Shown: one piece after another, positions 10,820 through 21,162 of the stretch | How the letters are laid out: each line of letters begins with the position of its first letter | How positions within the stretch are numbered: position 1 is the first letter of the stretch | Origin: Metaphire vulgaris | Taxonomy: Eukaryota > Annelida > Clitellata > Crassiclitellata > Megascolecidae | DNA length: 64,000 nucleotides | Reading direction: 5' to 3' | Assembly: GCA_018105865.1 (NCBI GenBank) | Contig: CM030859.1 | Coordinates: 964,501 to 1,028,500 of the forward strand | Program-made: the position numbers and the translations under genes | Notes under the pieces: generated by a model | Told to the model about the DNA's origin: nothing | The model's input: only the letters and a program-made list of their open reading frames with translations | Databases searched by the model: none

Positions 10820-11168
10820 CAGGGGCGTAGCGACGGGGGGTATATCGGTATATGTACCTCTCCCCAATCAGCATACATAGTACAGTATACATAACATATA
10901 AATATACATTTATAACATATATAATATGTATAATATATAACATATATTATACATAATTACTATAGCATGTATCTACAGATACAGGGTGACGCAAAAACCG
11001 GACTAGTCACATTAGATTTGGCATTTAATGTAGTCTGGTATTTTTTGCGCCACCCTGTATATAACATATATAATATATAATATACATATTATATATAATA
11101 TACATATAACAATATATATTCCCCAAATTTATACCCTCCCCCCAATCAAATTCCTGACTATGCCTCTG
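10820..11168 (+). mobile_element. hAT-type MITE, CAGGGGCGTAGCGA family, with a nested insertion
   Basis: It starts CAGGGGCGTAGCGA and ends CCTGACTATGCCTCTG, with a perfect 8-bp target-site duplication GTCCAAAT (10812-10819, 11169-11176). The interior is almost entirely 'ATATAA'-type AT-rich DNA. A smaller Tc1-type element (10982-11057) has inserted into it. Other copies are at 15273-15511 and, truncated, near 16028. Confidence 0.88.
10982..11057 (+). mobile_element. 76-bp Tc1/mariner-like mini-element
   Basis: Nearly palindromic: it starts CAGGGTGACGCAAAAACC and ends TTTTTTGCGCCACCCTG, with TA on both sides, the Tc1/mariner target duplication. It is nested in the hAT MITE at 10820-11168. A second copy is at 61540-61613, and a worn fragment is near 3695. 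Confidence 0.8.
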
Positions 11169-11176
11169 GTCCAAAT

Positions 11177-11640
11177 GAAGACAGTTTCCGCCATTGACAA
11201 CTTCCTAGAAGATGAAATGTTTTAACAGTTCTTCATTTGTCCTTTATTCTTTCAAGATATTCTTTAGATCGGTCGTAAGCAGAACATTTGTCTCTAATCT
11301 CTGACTGACGACCAACCTTGCCCTTTAGCTATTTCAGGAAAGATTAATTAAGCCAATTCACAATCGCATAATATCCAAGTCAAATCCAGGATATCAGGGC
11401 GGACAACCAGTCCGTCTGTCTGTCTGTCTGTCTGTCTGTTCATTCCTCGACACATAGATTCCAACATTTTTATATCGACTTCATCGAGTTATAGCGTCGC
11501 TGACAACGCAATATCTGAACTGTTAAAGAATTTTCGATTTAAAAATTACTTTGCGAATAAATACATTGAAACAACTTACCAGAAATAATCCAAGATTTAA
11601 TGACCAACGGTATGCTAAAAAGTATCGATAATGACGACGT
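11177..11640. other. No gene; GCTATAGAAG-family repeat piece
   Basis: 11,240-11,405 includes 'tagctatttcaggaaag' and ATCCAAGTCAAATCCAGGAT, shared with 30,345-30,440 and 30,950-31,165. A short (TCTG)n follows at 11,411-11,440. No exon is seen. Confidence 0.45.
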
Positions 11641-11684
<44 letters not shown>

Positions 11685-11690
11685 CAGAGA
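11641..11690. repeat. (GA)n / (GACA)n microsatellite
   Basis: An AG dinucleotide run passing into GAGACA units. Confidence 0.92.
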
Positions 11691-11894
11691 GAAGCTGTGC
11701 TGGTGAGATTTCTAATAGAGAGCGGCTCTTGCTGGCAACATCATCTCCTCTCCCGACGACGACGCTCGTATTCTGTGATCGGCGGTTGCAATAGTCAAAG
11801 ATATCCTCTTCGAAACTGAGAATTGCGTTGCAGTCACCAGGAGCTCGTTCGATTCTGACTTAATAAGGCATCAACGCAGCTGGACAAGCGGAGA

Positions 11895-12108
11895 ATCTAT
11901 CGCAGCCTGTCCGTCTGCCTATCTGTCCGTCTGCCTATCTGTCCGTCTGCCTATCTGCCCGTCTGTCTCTGTCTGTCTGTCTATCTGCCCGTCTGTCTCT
12001 GTCTGTCTGTCTATCTGCCCGTCTGTCTCTGTCTGTCCCGTCTGTCCGTCTGTCTATCGGTCCGTCTGTCCGTCTGGCTGGCTGGCTGTTCGTCTGTCTG
12101 TCTGTCTA
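11895..12108. repeat. (CTGT)n compound tetranucleotide repeat
   Basis: About 210 bp built from CTGT and CTGC units, partly organised into 16-bp units (ctgtccgtctgcctat) and then longer units. Confidence 0.93.
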
Positions 12109-12629
12109 TACCGAAGCTATAGATACATATAACAGGACTGAGTCGGCGACTGAGACAGACACACGCGTACATTCGCTCATCGGCGACGGTCTGTAGCTTC
12201 CACGGGTCCGTGCCGTGTTTAGCCTCAGCAATGGGCGATAGGAGGAGTCGATGCCAATGGAACAGCTCCTGCTTAACGAACCGGGCGAAGAGACTTCGAA
12301 TGGGAACAGCGTCCTATTTCTCGCTGGCCAACCCACCCATCCACCAACCAACCAACCAACCCACCCACTGTCGTAAACACGCTGTACCATTGGAAAACCA
12401 ACGTTACTCTTCTCTGTTATGATAATTCCGGGAATAACGAGAAAAATGGAGTCGATGGGGGAGGGAGAGGAAGGGAGAGGGGGAGGGCGGAGAGAGAGAG
12501 ATTAGGGGCTTTGTTACCCTTTGTAGGGCAACTATCTCTCTCTCAGGCATTCTGTACCGCTGGAGATTTTATCGTGAGAAATGTTGACTTTGGAGCAAAC
12601 GTCGCACAAATTTGTCGTGACTCTTATCA

Positions 12630-12795
12630 AATCATCATCATCATCACTACTGCCTCCACCATCACTATTGCATTATTATCATCATCATCACCCATCGCCG
12701 CCGCCGCCGCCGCCGCCGTCGACACTACCACCATCATCAGCACCACCATTATCGTCGTCGTCGTCGTCGTCGTCATCATCATCGTCATTACTGTG
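12630..12795. repeat. Degenerate (CAT)n/(CGC)n/(GTC)n trinucleotide tract
   Basis: Successive runs of CAT, CGC and CGT-type trinucleotides. The Ala-, Pro- or Ser-rich frames across it are low-complexity artefacts. Confidence 0.9.
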
Positions 12796-13114
12796 GCCGT
12801 CGGGAAAAGATAATCAGGTCGTTGAGTGCTATTTTTAGTTTCTCCGTCGGCTGTAAATTGTCTTCGTGAAGGTACAGTAGGCTATATAATCAGTAGCATG
12901 ACGGCTTCTCAAATCGATATTCCATTTTCTAGGCCTTCAGTCAGCTCACCGGAGCGTTACCTCTTGGATGAAAAATGGGGGGAGGGGACACTAATAACTT
13001 CCTCTTTCCTATGGGAGCCCCTCAAAAAGTGGGGTGGGTAGGGCTCGAGCATAGAGGCCTTGTAGATGTTTACGCTTCTATTATTATTATGTAACTATAT
13101 CTATAGTATGTATA

Positions 13115-13169
<55 letters not shown>

Positions 13170-13591
13170 TAACTATATTACTATGACCTCTAGTCGGAAT
13201 ATTTTGTAGCGGTAACGATGTGGCAACAGAAACTGGAGTTGCGAGGTCAAGGTCAAGCGTGAATTTTAACTTCAATATTCCTAATAATGACGTCATAACT
13301 ACATCACAAAGTTGTTTGAAATTTGATACCCAAGAAAACTAGTAAATGGACAGACAATTAACGCATAAAGTTCGGTACAGAAACATTTGAGAAAATTTAT
13401 TGGGTGCTATGCAAAAAAGAAACTTCAGAATTCATTATTAAAAACTTTGATTCTAAAAAATATGCATAGAGGGGATATATATATTAAACTTATGTTTGTC
13501 TTCTTGTAACGTCAAACAATTCCAACAAAACAATAAAAAACCTCATCCATGAAACAAATTTCATGCTTAACGAGACTACATACATTGAAAC
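12796..13591. other. No gene; (AT)n at 13117-13163
   Basis: An AT dinucleotide tract lies in otherwise unremarkable DNA. No coding exon can be supported. Confidence 0.45.
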
Positions 13592-13771
13592 CAGTGGCGG
13601 CTCCACCGGGGGGCAGGGGCCGTGCCCCCTATTGAGAGCCTGGCCCCCCAGTGGCCCCCAGTTGGGACCCTATACTTAATGCTACATACATTAAACAACA
13701 AATGGTTGGCCCCCATGATTAGAAGTTGCCCCCCAACGGCCCCCACTTGCCAAATCCTAGAGCCGCCACTG
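13592..13771 (+). mobile_element. hAT-type MITE, CAGTGGCGGCTCC family, copy 3
   Basis: 180 bp, ends CAGTGGCGGCTCCACC and GAGCCGCCACTG, with a perfect 8-bp duplication ATTGAAAC (13584-13591, 13772-13779). Confidence 0.93.
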
Positions 13772-14514
13772 ATTGAAACCCCAGGCAATACTACATGTAG
13801 ACTTTCGAATCCTGGAAGATAACGATTTCCGCATAAATCCTCTCAGCGCCGAATAAAAATCGAACGAAATCCGACTGAAAGGCAGAAACTTAATCTCAAT
13901 TCCCTTCAAAGGCAGTAATGATGTCTCCTTGTCCGCTTATATACAGCGTTCTCTCCTGTCAGAATATGGAAGGCTGAATGTATCGAAAGAAGCGTCAATT
14001 CGACTGCCGCCGGCGGCTGACAATCAGAACGACCATGTCATCCGTCACAAGTCATTTGGCGTCATGCGTTGGGACGCGTCACGTAACGCCTCCTCACTGC
14101 TGTGTCTTAGCGGAAACGTATGTCATTCCCTTCCAGCGATTATTGCTAGAGATTCGTTTAATCTTCCGCCGCAGATCGTATACATGTCCGGTTGTCAGGG
14201 TCGTTGTTGCTATCATGGAAAGCCTTGGTGACTCATATTACTATCAGATACCAGGGCACTTTAGTCAGTCCATTAAAATCGAGGCGCTATATGAATCATC
14301 ATCATCACCATCATCTTTCATCATCTGCCATCATCTTTCATCATCATCATCATCAGACATCAAATCAGTTTTTTCTTCTCTTAATCTTTAGCGGCTATAG
14401 CTAGACACAAAAAGTTATATTAATCTTCTTCTGTTATCTTCTGCTATCTTCTGTTAATCGTCTTCCTTCTACTGAATGAACAGAAGATTCATATTTTATA
14501 GTCGTTACACTGCA

Positions 14515-14760
14515 CATGCATGGCATGGGTTGAGTCCACACGTGGGTTGGGTTGGGTTAGAAATGTTCATGTTTATGGTGGGTTCGGTTGGCTAAGAATA
14601 TGAGTCTTGTTTTGCGACGGCCAATAACTGATATAAGAAATTGCAATGTATTACGGTAGGTTGGGTCAAGTAGACCTAACCCTTTTGCCTTTTTGGGTTG
14701 GGTTGGGCCTGAATCATGAACGGTTGGGTTTTTAAAAATAGACCCATGTCCATGTTTGAT
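14515..14760. mobile_element. Non-autonomous element, GGTTGGGTT family (diverged copy)
   Basis: It shares 'aagaaattg(c/t)aatgtattacgg', the neighbouring 'ggttgggtcaagta' and the end phrase 'gacccat..ccatgt' with 22573-22936, which has CAGACATGG ends. The termini here are worn (GCATGGCATGGGTTG... / ...CCATGTCCATGTTTG). Confidence 0.55.
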
Positions 14761-15227
14761 CCTGTTTGCGAAACAGCAAATATAATTCCAATGTATTCGA
14801 TCGTCTTCATTGATAAAACAATGAGTTTGGTCCAATCTAAATTCATCTGAAAAACTGAAACGCAGTGTGGTTTGGTTAACTAGTCGTGCAGAGTTAGTCA
14901 CGGTGCAATTTCTATTGAAAATGAAATTTTAGGTGCAAATAATGAGTAGTTATTGTCCTATTGAATGCATCGGCTCTTCTAGAGGCTTAGAAAAATCAAA
15001 TGAAGTTGAGTCGCAGGCAAGTTTAACGACAAATTTTATGTCTTTTAATAAAAAAAAATTCTCACTGCATTTCCAAAGTCTGCGCAAAATGCAAAAGAAT
15101 AGCATAACGGTCATTAACCAAATCGTCGCCTCTACGTTCCAGGATCTTCCCAATAAAAAATTATAACGGAACGTTGCGACTACAAGTTTGAACTAAGGGC
15201 CTAAGAATAAGCTACTACTGAAGCACT

Positions 15228-15350
15228 ATTTTGGAAAGCGCTATATAAATTTACGATATTTTACTCACTGACCAGGGGCGTAGCGATCGGAGGGAGGTAT
15301 ATCGGTATATACACTCCCAAAAATCAGTACACAGTATATATAATAAAGTA
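15228..15350. repeat. Direct duplication, copy 1 (partner 15983-16110)
   Basis: The run from TATTTTGGAAAGCGCTATAT through the start of the CAGGGGCGTAGCGA element is repeated almost exactly about 750 bp downstream, including the single-copy flank. This is a duplicated locus and not two independent insertions. Confidence 0.85.
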
Positions 15351-15511
15351 TATGTAACATATAGCATATATTATATACTATATAATTTATATATAATATA
15401 TATTAAATATAATATATACAATGTATATTAAATATAATATATGTAACAATATAATATATATATACCCCACCCAATTTATACTCCCAAATCAAATTTCTGG
15501 CTACGCCCCTA
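15273..15511 (+). mobile_element. hAT-type MITE, CAGGGGCGTAGCGA family
   Basis: It starts CAGGGGCGTAGCGATCGG and ends CTGGCTACGCCCCTA. The flanking octamers TCACTGAC and TCACTTAC agree at 7 of 8 positions. The interior is (ATATA)-rich, as in the 10820 copy. Confidence 0.82.
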
Positions 15512-15796
15512 TCACTTACTTTTAATGACCGGCAGAGTTTTGGATTTAGAATTTTCGTGGTCTCAGGTCAATTTTGATGAAAAGGTTTCTTGAAGAGTAG
15601 ACTTACAGCAAATGCTCTCTGCTGGCGACAATTTGCATGTTGCAGCTGCCAATGTTAAGTCTTTTCGCCTATAAATCCTAGTAACCGGTTTTCCTGCTTT
15701 CGATAATGATTTTTTGGTTCGATAAAGAAGACGGTCGCTTGACCAGTTGTCCTGCCTTTTTATGTCTGTACTAGTTTCAAACCGCGCAGGTATTAC

Positions 15797-15979
15797 CAGT
15801 GGCGGCTCCAGGATTTGGCAAGTGGAGGGGAGCCATTGGGGTGGTAACTGCTTAGCATGGGGCCAACCATTTGTTGATAGGTATGTAGTGGTAAATATAG
15901 GGTCCCAACAAGAGGACACTGGAGGCCAGGCATTCAATGGGGGCACGGGCCCCCCGGACCCCATGTGGAGCCGCCACTG
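15797..15979 (-). mobile_element. hAT-type MITE, CAGTGGCGGCTCC family, copy 4 (reverse)
   Basis: Reverse orientation relative to copies 1-3: GGATTTGGCAAGTG is at the left. The ends are CAGTGGCGGCTCCAGG and GGAGCCGCCACTG. The flanking octamers GGTATTAC / GGTATTTT agree at 6 of 8. Confidence 0.85.
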
Positions 15980-15982
15980 GGT

Positions 15983-16110
15983 ATTTTGGAAAGCGCTATA
16001 TAAATTTACGATATTTTACTCACTGACCAGGGGCGTAGCGATCGGAGGGAGGTATATCGGTATATATACTTCCCAAAAATCAGTACACAGTATATATATA
16101 TATATAATAA
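15983..16110. repeat. Direct duplication, copy 2 with truncated hAT MITE
   Basis: It repeats 15228-15350, including the first 80 or so bases of the CAGGGGCGTAGCGA element (from 16029). It begins at the right border of MITE copy 4 and loses the element's right half. Confidence 0.82.
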
Positions 16111-17050
16111 AGTATATGTATACCATCGATTATTTTAAAATAAAGTTTGACGCTTTGGATTTTTTGATGAACTCATTCAGCTCAACGCTATACCGTGATA
16201 TCTATCTGGTGAGCCTACAACTGACACTTGTTCGGGTCATGGCAGTTTTGTGTCTGCCAAGGTGTCAGCCGTTTCCCGAATCCAGTCGACGTATAGACTG
16301 CGAATGCGGAAAAAAGAAACCCTCCGATAATATTATGAAACCCAAAGTAAGTTTATTCTATTCTTTTTTAAATTCAGGCCTCATGTCAATTCTAATATAA
16401 AATTCAATCTAGTGTGGTCTTCATTTGAAAACATGACATGACTAAATGACGTAGCAAATGACGTCAGCCAATAAATAGGATATGAAAACTGTAATCTGTG
16501 ACAGCTGACCGCAAAAGTTACAAACAGCTGAAACGAATAAATGGATTCCAATGAAATTTCGAGGCAATGACGCAAATAGATGTCGCTTTATGTCTTTAGA
16601 ATTTTGTCTAAATCGGCGACTGGATTCGAGGTAGTTATTGCGATATGTTAAGAGCTTCCTTTTCCCCGGACATAGTGTATATAAATATACACGTCTGTAT
16701 AAATAAATATCCAGATATATCCTGCGAAAGATCCGGAAAAACATCCGGAAACAGCTGACATTGTTTCCGTTTCGCTGTCGGATTCTGTTCGCCAGATGGA
16801 GCTTCAGGTGACGTAGGATGTTGATGCAGAGTCTCGCGCGACCAATAATGACGTCGTCTCACCGGAAGTCGAAATTCTGTCGACGAGATCTAAGTGACGT
16901 CAGATGCGACTTCTACGTCAGCAGAAATTTACACACAGGAGCTATACAGCGCGCTCGATTACAAGAGAATTGATGAATAACTATACATAGACCTATACTG
17001 TATAGGTACATACATAAGTGCATACATACATATACTGTATATGTATGTAC
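16111..17050. other. No supported gene
   Basis: The region has many TGACGT motifs (16449, 16461, 16809, 16847, 16893). On the minus strand a good acceptor-like tract near 16300 precedes a short frame (16237-16298) whose start resembles a serine-protease C-terminus; see findings. That is too little to call an exon. Confidence 0.35.
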
Positions 17051-17058
17051 CTTTATAC

Positions 17059-17979
17059 CAGACATGGGTCAATTACAATTACAATTGTAATTCAATTGTA
17101 ATTAATTACATTTTGCCAATGTAATTGTAATTGTAATTGATCTGTGGAAAGTTCAATTACATGTAATTGTAATTGTAATTGACGTTTGTGTAATTGTAAT
17201 TGTAATTGAGCTATTGTAATTGATTTACCCAATTACAGGAATATGAGTTTTATAAGTTCTAATAGCGTATTAGCATGTATGGGACTATGAGCCAAAGTCT
17301 TGTCAGTCTATGAATGTATGGCAGTGAATACATTGGATGGTTAGTGAATTGTCAAAGCACAACGGTTATTGGTAAATGGACTCACTGCTCTGGTCAGTTG
17401 CCATGCAAACATTTACTTACCGGCATTTACTTTTTACTGCCTTTCAAATTGGAAGGGAACCAGCTTATCATATGTCTACTTCCTGTGTTCTGCGGCTGCG
17501 CTTTTTTGTGAATAAAAGTTTAATGCCAGCTACCAGTAAAGATGAGCGTAAATAAAGAAGGAGTAATATGGAATTATTTGAAAAGTTTGATGACTTTAAC
17601 AATGCTGTTTCCAATGCAAATGCTAATTAAAGTGAAGTGCCGGTTATGTGGTGAATTTGTGTCATGTTCGAAAAAGGCTACTTCGAATTTGTTGACTCAT
17701 TTGCGGGTTTGTGAAACTTTGTGTTACGGTTTTTTAAATAGGCCGTGGCATATGAATTTGTTGAACTAATTTATGTTAATTATTTTAGACACTTAAGTTT
17801 TTTTTAAAGAAGCAGAAAGGAATGAAAAGTAATTGTAATTGTAATTGACACGTTTGTAATTGTAATTGTAATTGATCCCAATGTAATTGGCTGTAATTGT
17901 AATTATAATTGTAATTGACAAAAATCCGTATAATTGTAATGTAATTGTAATTGCTTAAAACGTAATTGACCCATGTCTG
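17059..17979 (+). mobile_element. hAT element with (TGTAATTG)n subterminal arrays and a broken BED finger
   Basis: 921 bp with terminal inverted repeats CAGACATGGGTCAATTAC / GTAATTGACCCATGTCTG and a perfect 8-bp duplication CTTTATAC (17051-17058, 17980-17987). Both ends carry dense arrays of TGTAATTG-type repeats (17065-17235, 17828-17960), reminiscent of the subterminal transposase-binding repeats of hAT elements. The interior encodes remains of a BED zinc finger (17541-17735). Confidence 0.9.
17541..17735 (+). pseudogene. BED-type zinc finger remnant of a hAT transposase
   Basis: The frame starts IWNY and, after a frame change, runs through KVKCRLCGEFV, CSKKATSNLLTHL and a following VC. 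This is the BED pattern (aromatic start, CxxC, then TSNL-xxHL), with the last zinc-binding His apparently lost. The piece MELFEKFDDFNNAVSNANAN in the neighbouring frame belongs between the two halves, so at least one frameshift and one stop break it. No catalytic transposase domain or C-terminal dimerisation region is present in the element. BED fingers bind DNA in hAT transposases and in host proteins derived from them. Confidence 0.65.
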
Positions 17980-18237
17980 CTTTATACTGTACCTCTGTCA
18001 TTTTCTATTGATATTGACATACAGTACTTTACTTATAGATACCTATGTACGAGAACTCTGTTCCCTTTTCGTATCTACTTTCCAACGTTATAACGATTAC
18101 AATGATCAAAATGATTTATATCATTGGAGTAATTCTCTTTGCTCTGTTTTTTCTGTAGGCTACTCTTATGATTGCTTAATGTGAGCAATTGATGATGACC
18201 ATATGAATGTAAATGGTATGATGTTCTGTTGGAAATA

Positions 18238-18240
18238 AAC

Positions 18241-18299
<59 letters not shown>

Positions 18300-18318
18300 C
18301 CATCATCATCATTATTAT
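18238..18318. repeat. (CAT)n microsatellite
   Basis: About 26 CAT units, ending in a short ATT run. Confidence 0.95.
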
Positions 18319-18392
18319 TATATAGCCTAGACCTAGCTTACATTTGCAATAAATTCTTGATTGTTTTGGTCATCGATAGAAACTTACTGTCA

Positions 18393-18393
18393 C

Positions 18394-18464
<71 letters not shown>

Positions 18465-18535
18465 GGCCTATTATTATTAGGCCTATTATTTTTAGGCCTA
18501 TTATTATTAGGCCTATTATTATTACCACTACTGCT
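18393..18535. repeat. (ATT)n microsatellite with AGGCCTATTATT units
   Basis: About 70 bp of ATT followed by four tandem TAGGCCTATTATT-type units. Confidence 0.93.
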
Positions 18536-18579
18536 GCAGCTACTATTATTGTTACTGCAACTACTTCTGCCGCAGTTGA

Positions 18580-18676
18580 TGATGATATTACTACTACCAA
18601 CCACCACTACTACAACTACTACTAGTACTACTACAGCTACCACCACTATCACGACCACGACCACCACCACTACTCC

Positions 18677-18748
<72 letters not shown>

Positions 18749-18750
18749 AG
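18580..18750. repeat. (CTA/CCA)n then (TCTG)n repeat
   Basis: Degenerate ACC/ACT trinucleotides to 18,675, then about 18 uninterrupted TCTG/CTGT units (18,677-18,749). Confidence 0.93.
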
Positions 18751-19567
18751 TTTGCTCGTATTCCTATTTGTTCCGAGTTCCGTGCATGGGCGTCTGTAGA
18801 CAGATACATCCTCCGTGTTGACGTCCTTTCTTTTTGCGTCCATTCGTTTTTCTCAGAATCGAGTCATTAATCTTACTTTCCTCTTTTATTGCGATTCTCT
18901 ATTTCTCCTTTTGCATCGGAGTCTTTTCCTTTGTCCTTTGCGCTATTTCCCATCACTGATTATCCTTATCCATCCGATCCGTGCATTTCCCTACGAGACT
19001 TTCCCCTTTCAAAGCGAAAGTATGCTTCTTTGCAGTGTTGGAGTTGCCGGGGAGGGGAGGTTGGAGGGGGTTGAACCCCCCCAGCTAATTTTTTAACCTT
19101 CCCAAAAATCGCATATTGGGTACATGCAGTGTCTGTCATTCATTGAATTTCAGCCCTCAACCCCTCCGCTCAAATTTCACAAATCCAACAATGCTTCTTT
19201 GAAATCTGTTATTATAACGAGTCGCGTAGTCACGAAGGGTGCATACCTCCCTCCCCATTCAAGCCAAGACTGGGAGTGAGATTTATGCAAAATCGACATA
19301 CAATTTTCTCAGTTTTGATAACAAATAACACAGATTGATTAGAAAATATACAATAAGTTGCGATAGATGAAATGACTCTAATATAGGCCTATATAATCTA
19401 GCCTTGAGCTTCTATAGCGACACTTCATGATGCAACTACATTGGCGCTGTCTTGAATAAAAACCCGTTTTCTTTTAAGAGTTTTTCTCAATTTTACACTT
19501 TATTGTCAATAAGAAAAACTGTGATTAACTAACTTAATCAATTAGGAACACAGAAACTGGCCTGGGT
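18751..19567. other. No gene seen
   Basis: A pyrimidine-rich stretch at 18,820-19,010 gives Phe/Leu/Ser-rich frames with no family match I recognise. The phrase GAGCTTCTATAGCGACAC at 19,405 is a piece of the GCTATAGAAG repeat. Confidence 0.4.
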
Positions 19568-19790
19568 TCATCGGAGTAGCCACGGATAGGGCGCGGAGGG
19601 GGGGGAACCACCTATTGGGATCTGGACCGGTCGAGAGATTCGTCCAAAACCGGTGAGTATTTGGGGAAGGGTTTAAGTGGTATAGTATCAGATCGAGGAA
19701 AACGCACCAGACAGCAGACTTTAAAGCGTTTGAGACGACTATCTTTTTTGCTCGTCGAGACATTTGGGACCGAAAATGTGGAGATGTCCA
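19568..19790. repeat. Dispersed element, inverted partner of 32775-32990
   Basis: The phrase 'ggatctggaccggtcgagag' followed by 'attcgtccaaaac' recurs reverse-complemented at 32,920-32,965 with similar flanks on both sides, so the two are copies of one short transposon-like repeat. Confidence 0.55.
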
Positions 19791-19889
19791 CCTGCCACCC
19801 GTGTTCTGGAAATCTGGCCTCGCCGCTGTCTGGGTTAGCTCAGAAAGATTTTAAAACGCCCAAACGTTTCATGCCAAATAGACACAGGG

Positions 19890-19918
19890 AGACCCTACTA
19901 AACCGCTTAAAATCCAGA

Positions 19919-19975
<57 letters not shown>
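19890..19975 (-). mobile_element. SINE tail with (ATT)n
   Basis: ACTAAACCGCTTAAAATCCAG then (ATT)n. The same junction (CTAAACCACTTAAAATCACAG then ATT) occurs at 23,938-23,985, and its reverse (AAT then GTGATTTCAAGTGGCTTAG) at 37,630. The tract is therefore best read as a SINE 3' tail. Confidence 0.6.
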
Positions 19976-20339
19976 GCCTATTATATCTTAGACAAAAGAA
20001 TAATTTCAGCAGATATAAAAATGGCCAGCGCCCATCTGGCGAACTGCACATAACTTGCCAGTCTTGTGCGTAAAATTGGTGAAAGGTGAAAGACCGTCTA
20101 AATTCTGAAAGATATTTCTCCTACTCAACCTAATGTCCTGTTTACCAGTGTTTATTCTAGGCCTTCTTAAGGGGGTCCCCCAAGTTTGAAAATTCCCTTC
20201 CCCCCCCCAATTTTTTAGATGTTGGCTGGGTGAATGGAAATTTCCCCCAAACGTGTGGAAACTCAAACTTTGTCCCCCCAAAACATTTCAAAATCCCCCC
20301 AATGGCAAGGGGCTAGAATAAACACTGCCTGTTTACCGC

Positions 20340-20387
<48 letters not shown>

Positions 20388-20403
20388 GAACAGACAGACA
20401 GAG
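20340..20403. repeat. (GA)n microsatellite
   Basis: A GA dinucleotide run with GACA units at both ends. Confidence 0.92.
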
Positions 20404-20800
20404 AGTCTACCGTTTACAAGACCGCCAGATGGTGATAGATTAATTTTTCGAGTACTTGAAAAAATCGATTCGCCAAAGGTTGTTGTAACGAAGCACGTGA
20501 CGTGCTTGGCTGATAAAATACAGACCACGCCCATTCAACAGCTCTTACCTGAGAAATCAGATTATGTGATTGCGAAGGCGTGCTGTAGGCCTATCGATGT
20601 GTCTATGGCCATATACTCCGTTGTCCCAGATGCATTTCAGTAGTTAAGACATTTCATCGGATCTACAAACAGGCTGCATCGTTTTAACACGGCGGATCTA
20701 AGGATGCTTACGCAGACAGACTGCTGGGTTCATACACGTACTATATTGTTATCAATCTCTAGGATTACAAATTTACTGTATAATTATTATGTGATTAGGG

Positions 20801-21149
20801 CAGCGGTTCTCAACCTGTGGGTCGCGACCCCGACGGGGGTCGAATGACGATTTGCCAAGGGTCGCCTGAAACTTTCGAAAAATATAGGGTTGTCTCTTTT
20901 TTCATGCTCAAAACTTGTAATTGTACAAAATTGCAAATTTGCAGCCACTCGTTTTTAAAACTATAATTGTCATTCGAGGATAGACATTGCAGACAATTGA
21001 ATCAGAATGACTTCAAACATTTTAATTGTTGCAGCATAATTGCTTTTAACAGTTTGCATTATGAACGAAAGTGATTATACGGTTGGGGGTCGCCACATCA
21101 CGGTGAATTGAATTGAAGGGTAGCGCACTGTAAAGGTTGAGAACCGCTG
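20801..21149 (+). mobile_element. hAT (Charlie-like) MITE, CAGCGGTTCTCAACC ends
   Basis: 349 bp with terminal inverted repeats CAGCGGTTCTCAACCTGTGG and AGGTTGAGAACCGCTG, followed inside the left end by GGTCGCGACC. The CAG(T/C)GGTTCTCAACC terminus is well known for hAT-Charlie-type elements across animals. The flanking octamers GATTAGGG (20793-20800) and GATTAGAG (21150-21157) agree at 7 of 8. Confidence 0.9.
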
Positions 21150-21162
21150 GATTAGAGCCTTT

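Noticed and set aside
13929..14391. Overlapping 100- and 137-codon plus-strand frames
   Set aside because: No domain, and the ends run into a CAT repeat; nothing distinguishes them from chance.
15747..16400. 217-codon plus-strand frame
   Set aside because: It spans a hAT MITE (15797-15979), a duplicated MITE fragment and AT repeats; no single protein.
18357..18821. Leu- and Thr-rich 154-codon frame
   Set aside because: It is produced entirely by ATT, ACC and TCTG microsatellites.
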